In this document: positions 1-4,271 of the stretch, in pieces
Layout of the letters: each line of letters starts with the position of its first letter
How positions within the stretch are numbered: the stretch's first letter is position 1
Notes under the pieces: model-generated
The model's database searches: none
Told to the model about the DNA's origin: nothing
What the model saw: only the letters and a program-made list of their open reading frames with translations
Program-made: the position numbers and the translations under genes
NCBI GenBank assembly: GCA_016208525.1
Contig: JACQYJ010000203.1
Span: forward strand, 1-5,424
Length of the DNA: 5,424 nt
Direction of reading: 5' to 3'
From: Deltaproteobacteria bacterium
GTDB taxonomy: Bacteria; Desulfobacterota; JAENJC01

Positions 1-1
1 A

Positions 2-67
2 CAAGAACATGATATTGATATCCGCTACACCAATGTGGTGAAGACTTTTGTAAAAAGTATTGCTTGA
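2..67 (+). CDS. C-terminal end of an unidentified upstream gene (partial)
   Basis: The reading frame is open from the window edge for 21 codons and ends at TGA 65-67. The visible residues end ...RYTNVVKTFVKSIA. The mix of Asp, Arg, Lys and Val is compatible with a real protein tail, and it stops immediately before an intergenic repeat, as a gene end would. No motif is visible and I do not recognise the family. With so few codons the frame could also be open by chance. Confidence 0.3.
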   Translation, partial: QEHDIDIRYTNVVKTFVKSIA

Positions 68-69
68 TT

Positions 70-100
70 TTCTTTGCGTTCTTTGCGGCTTTGCGTGAGA
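70..100. repeat. Short tandem TTCTTTGCG repeat (dispersed intergenic type)
   Basis: Two exact 9-bp units TTCTTTGCG (70-78 and 79-87) are followed by GCTTTGCG (88-95) and TGAGA. Strings of CTTTGCG units of this kind are common between genes in environmental bacterial genomes; that is recalled, not searched. Here the repeat separates the tail of one gene from the apparent remnant of another. Confidence 0.6.
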
Positions 101-113
101 CAGACCTGAGTAG

Positions 114-233
114 TTACAAATTGAATTGCTTTGTATAGAGTCCCACTCAGCCCGCCGTAAAGCAAAGGAGCTTTTGGAAGAGGCCAAACGGAAGGTTGAG
201 GAGATGATTGAAAAAGGGAGGAGAACAGAATGA
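114..233 (+). pseudogene. Remnant C-terminus of a truncated gene coupled to the ATPase gene
   Basis: After TAG at 111-113 the frame stays open to TGA 231-233. From about 138 it translates to a charged, strongly helical tail including ARRKAKELLEEAKRKVEEMI, typical of a real protein C-terminus. No convincing start or ribosome site precedes it; only a TTG at 126 is available. The stop overlaps the ATG of the ATPase gene (ATGA), the usual sign of translational coupling. I infer that the 5' body was lost, perhaps during a rearrangement at the TTCTTTGCG repeat. The pattern resembles the terminal helix of type I restriction specificity subunits (HsdS), but this is a weak resemblance and an unrelated coiled-coil tail is possible. 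Confidence 0.4.
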
Positions 234-1426
234 GCGCAATGACAAAGGGCATAAGCCCGTTTTATCCGGGACAGCCTGTTCCTGTGGACTTCTTTGTCGG
301 CCGTCAAAAGGAGATTGAAAAGATTGCAAGGGCCGTTAGACAGGTCGAATTAGGGAAGCCTCAAGCGATATTTCTTACTGGCGAATATGGCATCGGAAAG
401 AGTTCTCTGTCAGGGTTCATGAGGTTTTACTCAGAGAAGGAAAACCATCTTTTTGGAATACACGTTTTTTTGGGTGGCGCCACGACTATAGAGGATATAG
501 CAATTAAAACAGTGGAGGCAGTCCTTAAATCTCCTGCATACGAACCAACTGTAATGGAGAAGGTTCGCAATGCCTTCTCAAAATACATTGGCAAACAGGA
601 GCTTTTCGGAGTACAGCTCAACTTGGATGCTATAAAGGCCGACAGCCCCAATATTTCACATGGATATATCCCCTTCTTGAGGCAGTTGCTCGAACGTATT
701 AAGGATGAAGGAATAAAGGGTTTGATGTTGATCTTTGATGAAGTAAATGGGATTACTTCAAACCCGAAGTTTGCCCACTTCATAAAGGGGCTGGTTGACG
801 AAAATGCCCTGAGCGCCAATCCATTGCCCTTGATGCTTATACTAAGCGGAGTTGAGGAGCGCAGACGCGAGATGATTCTACACCATCAGCCGGTGGAGCG
901 GATATTTGATATAGTCGAAATAAATCCTATGAACGAAGTAGAGATGAAGGCCTTTTTTAATAAAGCATTCCAGTCTCAAAACATCCTTGTAAATGATGAT
1001 GCTATGTCGCTTTTGTGCCATTACTCCGCCGGGTTCCCGAAGATTATGCACATCGTCGGAGATGCCACGTTCTGGGCCGACCAGGATGGGGTTATAGACA
1101 AGGATGATGCTTTAAAAGGAATATTTCTTGCGGCTGAAGATATAGGAAGAAAATTTGTGGATCAGCAGGTTCTTAAAGCTTTGCGAAGCAAGGATTATCA
1201 CTCTATTATGGAAAAAATGGGGAAGCTCCCTTTTGATCTATCGTTTAAAAAAACGGACCTTGAAAAAGGATTGTCTGAATCTGAAAAAAAGAAGTGTAAT
1301 AACTTTCTGCAGAGGATGAAAAAGTTAAGAGTTTTAAGCTCCGGCGATGTCCAGGGCGAATACATATTTAACAGCCGGTTGGTTAGATTATATATTTTGT
1401 TGAATGCAATAAATATCCACTCGTAA
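230..1426 (+). CDS. AAA+ family ATPase with C-terminal winged-helix-like region
   Basis: This is a predicted cytoplasmic P-loop ATPase of the Orc/Cdc6-like AAA_16 type, 398 residues. The N-terminus carries the FFVGR signature (21-25) that precedes the P-loop in this group. Walker A is GEYGIGKS (51-58) with K57. Walker B is LMLIFDEV (165-172) with D170 and E171. A sensor-1-like strand LMLILSG ends at S206/G207. The segment AGFPKIMHIVGD (267-278) sits where the lid domain and sensor 2 are expected. Residues about 310-391 look like a winged helix, ending in a Leu-rich helix and the strand EYIFNSRLVRLYI. The start is supported by GGGAGGAG at 216-223, 6-8 nt upstream. The gene is preceded by a coupled gene remnant and followed by a MITE-like element whose left repeat provides S398 and the stop, so the natural C-terminus may have been slightly altered. 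Target and partner are unknown; such ATPases occur in mobile and defence loci among others. Confidence 0.9.
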   Translation: MSAMTKGISPFYPGQPVPVDFFVGRQKEIEKIARAVRQVELGKPQAIFLTGEYGIGKSSLSGFMRFYSEKENHLFGIHVFLGGATTIEDIAIKTVEAVLKSPAYEPTVMEKVRNAFSKYIGKQELFGVQLNLDAIKADSPNISHGYIPFLRQLLERIKDEGIKGLMLIFDEVNGITSNPKFAHFIKGLVDENALSANPLPLMLILSGVEERRREMILHHQPVERIFDIVEINPMNEVEMKAFFNKAFQSQNILVNDDAMSLLCHYSAGFPKIMHIVGDATFWADQDGVIDKDDALKGIFLAAEDIGRKFVDQQVLKALRSKDYHSIMEKMGKLPFDLSFKKTDLEKGLSESEKKKCNNFLQRMKKLRVLSSGDVQGEYIFNSRLVRLYILLNAINIHS

Positions 1427-1438
1427 AAAGTCAAAAAT
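1421..1438 (+). repeat. Left terminal inverted repeat
   Basis: It begins with TCGTAAAAAGTCA, whose exact reverse complement occurs at 1581-1593. TCG and TAA at its outer end are the last sense codon and the stop of the ATPase gene. Confidence 0.75.
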
Positions 1439-1493
1439 GCAGAAAATCACCTTTGTAACTATGCGAAATCATTAATGCCAAAAGTCTTTTCTG

Positions 1494-1573
1494 TGGTTCG
1501 ACAGGCTCACCACGAACGGAATAAAGTCAATGATTTCAATCTCACCACCGTTCGCCCTGAGCTTGTCGAAGGG
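1494..1573. repeat. Inverted pair of TTCGACAGGCTCA-type repeats forming a large hairpin
   Basis: The left arm at 1497-1519 starts TTCGACAGGCTCA and ends CGAACGG. The right arm at 1548-1570 is CCGTTCGCCCTGAGCTTGTC followed by GAA. The 23-position stem has 19 Watson-Crick pairs and one possible G-U pair, with the mismatches at 1510-1512 opposite 1555-1557 and a 28-nt loop (1520-1547). Both arm variants are, from memory, among the commonest dispersed intergenic repeats in environmental bacteria. The structure could also end or stabilise transcripts of the ATPase gene, but there is no T-run directly after the stem. Confidence 0.7.
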
Positions 1574-1575
1574 TG

Positions 1576-1593
1576 ATTTGTGACTTTTTACGA
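1576..1593 (-). repeat. Right terminal inverted repeat
   Basis: It ends in TGACTTTTTACGA and mirrors the left repeat with one mismatch. A weaker match (3 of 6) continues outward, with 1594-1599 against 1415-1420, so the true element ends may lie slightly further out. Confidence 0.75.
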
Positions 1594-1606
1594 CTTCATC
1601 AATAAT
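1578..1606 (+). promoter_or_regulatory. Possible promoter straddling the right end of the MITE-like element
   Basis: TTGTGA (1578-1583, 4 of 6 to the sigma-70 -35 box) and AATAAT (1601-1606, 5 of 6 to the -10 box) are 17 bp apart. The -35 lies in the right terminal repeat and the -10 in flanking DNA. The predicted start of transcription, near 1613, leaves almost no leader before the ribosome site at 1614, which weakens the call. Confidence 0.25.
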
Positions 1607-1613
1607 AAATCAT

Positions 1614-1617
1614 GGAG
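1614..1617 (+). promoter_or_regulatory. Shine-Dalgarno GGAG deciding a TTG start
   Basis: GGAG lies 8 nt before TTG 1626-1628. An in-frame TAA directly precedes that TTG (1623-1625), so the gene cannot start further upstream. The nearby ATG at 1612 is out of frame and stops after 13 codons. Confidence 0.65.
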
Positions 1618-1625
1618 ATAAGTAA

Positions 1626-2144
1626 TTGCGTATACTTACAGACCAGGAAATAGCGGGCTTGATTTCGGAAACAAAGGTCGTCCCTGATAACTGGTTTTCA
1701 AGGCTTTTACCCAAGGATAAAGCGCATTATCGTCACAAAGAACGAGAGATTGATATAGAAGGCAGCAACGGCAATCTTTTCAGGGTGATCGTAAGACATA
1801 GCAATCTCAATGTGATGGATTTTTCAATTATCCTGACCTTGAGGGAAAAGGCGTCCAATGTTGAGTACATCTTGATAAGGTATAATGGAAAGCATTCCTC
1901 AATGCACACTAACAAGTGGGAAAAGGATAACGGCGTTCCTAATCATAGATTTGGCCCTGCTTTTCATATCCACAGGGCAACCCAAAGATACCAGGAGAGC
2001 GGTTATAAGATTGACGGCTTCGCTGAGGCAACCGCGAAATATTCGGATTTTCATACGGCGCTCAATCAATTCCTGTTAGAATGCAACTTCAAGCCAGATG
2101 AAAACGGTCAACCTTCCCTATTTAAAGGAGGTGGGATTTTATGA
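1626..2144 (+). CDS. Uncharacterised His-rich protein, first gene of a two-gene operon
   Basis: A 172-residue protein, predicted cytoplasmic, with no signal peptide or membrane segment. The N-terminal third is charged (basic around 30-40). A beta-type stretch at 51-72 and another at 79-86 lead into a conserved-looking core: RYNGKHSSMHTN (85-96), FGPAFHIHRATQRYQ (109-123) and a helix with AL..FL (145-150) then ECNF. The closely spaced histidines H90, H94, H107, H114 and H116 could bind metal or be catalytic; that is inference. I recall similar unnamed bacterial proteins with the FHIHxATxRYQ pattern but cannot assign a family with certainty. It resembles the HTN/HIH-type cores of small accessory proteins in the TumE or DUF6978 style only superficially. 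Its stop overlaps the next start (ATGA), and its last codons carry that gene's ribosome site, so the two products are probably made together. The TTG start may keep its own yield low. Confidence 0.75.
   Translation: MRILTDQEIAGLISETKVVPDNWFSRLLPKDKAHYRHKEREIDIEGSNGNLFRVIVRHSNLNVMDFSIILTLREKASNVEYILIRYNGKHSSMHTNKWEKDNGVPNHRFGPAFHIHRATQRYQESGYKIDGFAEATAKYSDFHTALNQFLLECNFKPDENGQPSLFKGGGIL
2124..2133 (+). promoter_or_regulatory. Near-perfect Shine-Dalgarno inside the upstream gene
   Basis: AAAGGAGGTG is fully complementary to the usual 16S rRNA 3' end and sits 9 nt (from GGAGG) before ATG 2141. It encodes part of the Lys-Gly-Gly-Gly tail of the preceding protein. Its strength, set against the weak TTG start upstream, suggests more of the second product than the first. 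Confidence 0.75.
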
Positions 2145-2914
2145 ACTTAGATGTTATAGCCAAAGAATTTAAAAGCAAGGTCTGTGATGAGATAAACCTC
2201 ATGCAGGAGGGTCTCAACAGGTTTATTGTCTTTAATCCATTTATGTTCGATGACGGCGACCATCTGGTGGTTCTGCTAAAGGGCAAGGATGGAAAGTGGC
2301 TTTTCACCGATGAAGGACATACCTTTATGCATGTAAGTTACGATGACATTGATATTGACAAGGGGACAAGGAAAAAGATTATTGATGGCGTTCTTGCAGG
2401 CTATGGCATAGATAATCAGGAAGGGGAGTTGATAACCGAGATACCCGGCAATCAGTTCGGAGATGCTCTGTACAGCTATTTGCAGGGGTTGATAAAGATA
2501 ACCGATATCAACTATCTGACAAGAGAACGTGTCAAATCAACCTTTATGGAGGACTTTAAGGGATTCCTCGCTGAAACGGTTCCTTCAGATAGGCTGGCGT
2601 TTGATTATCATGACAGGCAGCATGACCCTGATGGGAAATACATAGTTGACTGCATGATAAATGGGATGCCGCGTCCATTATTTGTCTTCGGTGTCTCAAA
2701 TGATGATAAGTGCCGGGATGTCACTATTTCATGTTTGCAGTTTGAAAAGTATGGCTCCCCCTTCAGGTCAATGGCTGTCTTTGAAGATCAGGAATCAATA
2801 AACCGCAAGGTATTGGCCCGCTTCAGCGATATGTGCGATAAACAGTTTTCAACACTGGCAACCAATAAAGAGAGAATTTCCAAGTATCTGCACGAAATAA
2901 TGGAAGGGAAATAG
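2141..2914 (+). CDS. DUF1828-domain protein, second gene of the operon
   Basis: A 257-residue predicted cytoplasmic protein. The N-terminal half (about 1-123) matches the DUF1828 pattern as I know it: a short helix, a strand ending in NP (32-33), GDHLVVLLK (39-47), LFTDEGHT (54-61) with the typical D-(D/E)-G-x-T turn, a conserved-position Arg at 77, a helix with YG (88-89), and a Leu-rich helix ending near 123. The C-terminal half (about 124-257) occupies the place of DUF1829 in longer family members and contains DGKYIVD, RPLFVFGVSND and a terminal helical region. No biochemical role is established for the domain to my knowledge; it is often met in prophages and other accessory loci. A strong ribosome site and the ATGA overlap couple it to the His-rich gene, which suggests a paired function such as an effector and its partner. 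No active site can be named with confidence. Confidence 0.85.
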   Translation: MNLDVIAKEFKSKVCDEINLMQEGLNRFIVFNPFMFDDGDHLVVLLKGKDGKWLFTDEGHTFMHVSYDDIDIDKGTRKKIIDGVLAGYGIDNQEGELITEIPGNQFGDALYSYLQGLIKITDINYLTRERVKSTFMEDFKGFLAETVPSDRLAFDYHDRQHDPDGKYIVDCMINGMPRPLFVFGVSNDDKCRDVTISCLQFEKYGSPFRSMAVFEDQESINRKVLARFSDMCDKQFSTLATNKERISKYLHEIMEGK

Positions 2915-2919
2915 ATATC

Positions 2920-4161
2920 ATGATACTTAGGTTTTTACTCATTTTTACCATACTTATGGCCCCCCTCTCGACCCTCCAGGCTGCCGAGGCGGTTTCCATC
3001 GGGGCGGTCCTTCCGCTAAGCGGCAAGTTTGCCGCATTTGGCAACAAGGCGCTGCAAGGGGTTGAGCTGGCTCTTGAGAAGCACAACTCTACCGAGGCCG
3101 GCACAAAAAGGCCTGTAAGGCTTTTGATAAAGGACTCTAAGGGTATGCCTAAGACGGCTGAAAAGGCAGTAAATGAACTGAACACAGATGGTGTGGATGT
3201 TATTATCGGCCCTATCCTGGCGACTACTGCAGATGCTGCTGCTAAAAAGGCCCAGGAGCTCAAAATCCCGATAATCACCATGACGCAGAAAGAAGGAATT
3301 ACAGGTATTGGCGGCTGGGTTTTCAGGAATGGAATGACCAATGCGGCGCAGGTCAAGGGCCTTGTTGATTACGCCTCCAGGCGGGGGGTAGAAAAGGTCG
3401 CTGTACTTTATCCTGATAATCCGTTTGGACGGGAACTTACAGCAGTATTTACGGCCGAGATAGTCAAGCGGGGCGGCGAGGTTGTCGCTTCTGAGGGTTA
3501 TAAGGAGGGACAGACAGACTTTGGCACGGAGATAAAGGCGCTGGTTGGGCCGGAATTTTTAGAAAAGATGCGGGCCTATACTGAAGAGAAGGAGAAGGAG
3601 TTCAAAGAGGCGGAAAAATCCAAAGCCATGCCAACGCCCACATCCGAATCCGAAATAGAACCGGTGGAGGAGATGGAGAGGCCGATGCCTGACTTTGACG
3701 CAGTATTCATCCCTGATTACGCCGACAGGGTGGGCCTTATCGTTCCTCAGCTGGCCTTTTATGATGTGAGGGATGTGAGACTTCTCGGTATCAGCGGCTG
3801 GAACTCGCCAAAGCTGATAAATATGGCAGGCGACTTCTTAAGTGACGACGTGATGATTGTGGACGGTTTTTTCAGCGGCAGCTCCAGACCACAGGTAGTT
3901 GATTTTGTGGGAGCATACCGGAAAATCTTTGGAGAAGAGCCGGGGATAGTGGAGGCTCTGGCTTACGATACGATGGGGATTGTCCTTTCTTTAATCCCTG
4001 TGGGTGGTGACTCCAGGGGCGGGATCAAAAATACGATACTTAAAATCAAAGATTATCATGGGGTCTCAGGGATTATAACCTTTTCAGGAAGTGATGCGGA
4101 GAGGAGTTTTTATTATCTTACAGTGAACAGAGGGGTCATAGAGGAGATAACCGATCATTGA
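2920..4161 (+). CDS. Periplasmic Leu/Ile/Val-type binding protein (PBP-activator-like)
   Basis: A 413-residue exported protein of the type I periplasmic binding fold (Peripla_BP_6, the LivJ / LpoA-LppC superfamily). Residues 1-21 form a signal peptide (hydrophobic 3-19, likely cleavage after LQA or AEA). No lipobox Cys is present, so it is probably soluble in the periplasm. The mature start VSIGAVLPLSGKFAAFGN (25-42) is the family's N-terminal strand and ligand loop. GVDVIIGPILATTADAAA and the later VEKVAVLYPDNPFGRE are the usual hinge-side strands. DFDAVFIPDYADRVGLIVPQ (258-277) and LLGISGWNSPKL follow, and then EEPGIVEALAYD. A charged, Pro-containing insert (about 212-257) interrupts the second lobe. 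Such proteins are annotated either as amino-acid transport receptors or as activators of penicillin-binding proteins; no permease or ATPase genes are adjacent and a LysM gene follows, so an envelope role is favoured. The start lies 5 bp after the DUF1828 gene, with GGAAGGG (2902-2908) as a somewhat distant ribosome site. Confidence 0.85.
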   Translation: MILRFLLIFTILMAPLSTLQAAEAVSIGAVLPLSGKFAAFGNKALQGVELALEKHNSTEAGTKRPVRLLIKDSKGMPKTAEKAVNELNTDGVDVIIGPILATTADAAAKKAQELKIPIITMTQKEGITGIGGWVFRNGMTNAAQVKGLVDYASRRGVEKVAVLYPDNPFGRELTAVFTAEIVKRGGEVVASEGYKEGQTDFGTEIKALVGPEFLEKMRAYTEEKEKEFKEAEKSKAMPTPTSESEIEPVEEMERPMPDFDAVFIPDYADRVGLIVPQLAFYDVRDVRLLGISGWNSPKLINMAGDFLSDDVMIVDGFFSGSSRPQVVDFVGAYRKIFGEEPGIVEALAYDTMGIVLSLIPVGGDSRGGIKNTILKIKDYHGVSGIITFSGSDAERSFYYLTVNRGVIEEITDH

Positions 4162-4175
4162 AGACAAATCTGTTC

Positions 4176-4203
4176 TTGACAAAAGAACCGTTTATAAAAT
4201 AAA
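4176..4203 (+). promoter_or_regulatory. Candidate sigma-70 promoter for the LysM gene
   Basis: A perfect -35 box TTGACA (4176-4181) is followed, 16 bp on, by AATAAA (4198-4203, 4 of 6 to TATAAT) within an A/T-rich run. It lies just after the stop of the binding-protein gene and would start transcription near 4210. The -10 is only fair, so read-through from upstream remains possible. Confidence 0.45.
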
Positions 4204-4204
4204 G

Positions 4205-4252
4205 TCCAGGTTCGTGATATTTCTAAGTTGCGGAATATGTACGCAGCCTGGA
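4205..4252 (+). other. Imperfect hairpin in the LysM gene leader
   Basis: TCCAGG (4205-4210) pairs with CCTGGA (4247-4252). Inside it CGTG (4213-4216) can pair with TACG (4240-4243, one G-U), and ATATTTC (4217-4223) with GGAATAT (4232-4238, one G-U), around an 8-nt loop. No T-run follows, so it is not a standard terminator. It ends 4 nt before the ribosome site. It may be an mRNA structure or an operator dyad, and could be chance. Confidence 0.35.
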
Positions 4253-4256
4253 ACAT

Positions 4257-4266
4257 AAAAGGAGGT
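4257..4266 (+). promoter_or_regulatory. Strong Shine-Dalgarno of the LysM gene
   Basis: AAAAGGAGGT sits 5 nt before ATG 4272 and fixes the start, which also gives a complete signal peptide. Confidence 0.75.
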
Positions 4267-4271
4267 GTCTG

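Larger units (their letters stand above)
1421..1593. mobile_element. MITE-like non-coding element with 18-bp terminal inverted repeats
   Basis: The ends are TCGTAAAAAGTCAAAAAT (1421-1438) and, inverted, TCGTAAAAAGTCACAAAT (1576-1593), matching at 17 of 18 positions. A further inverted match, AAATCACC (1444-1451) against 1572-1579, lies just inside. The interior holds an inverted pair of TTCGACAGGCTCA-type repeats. No reading frame of note is present. About 173 bp, terminal inverted repeats and no transposase fit a miniature inverted-repeat element moved in trans. AATAAAT occurs outside each end (1408-1414 and 1604-1610) and could be a trace of target duplication, but it is AT-rich and does not abut both ends symmetrically. 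The alternative is a nested pair of dispersed palindromes. Confidence 0.65.

Noticed and set aside
70..100. CRISPR-like array from the repeated TTCTTTGCG units
   Set aside because: Units are 8-9 bp, directly abutting, with no spacers.
427..819. 130-codon open frame on the minus strand
   Set aside because: Fully antisense to the Walker-motif part of the ATPase gene, with no recognisable domain.
1497..1589. Inner hairpin of the mobile element as a rho-independent terminator of the ATPase gene
   Set aside because: The T-run (1585-1589) is about 15 nt beyond the stem and belongs to the terminal repeat; the stem-loop is better explained as paired dispersed repeats.
1885..2079. 64-codon + strand frame inside the His-rich gene
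   Set aside because: Out of frame within a well-supported gene, without a ribosome site and with an unconvincing composition.
2823..3356. 177-codon open frame on the minus strand
   Set aside because: It lies opposite the signal peptide and first lobe of the binding protein and the end of the DUF1828 gene, has no ribosome site, and its Ala/Ser/Leu-rich product is typical of an antisense shadow.
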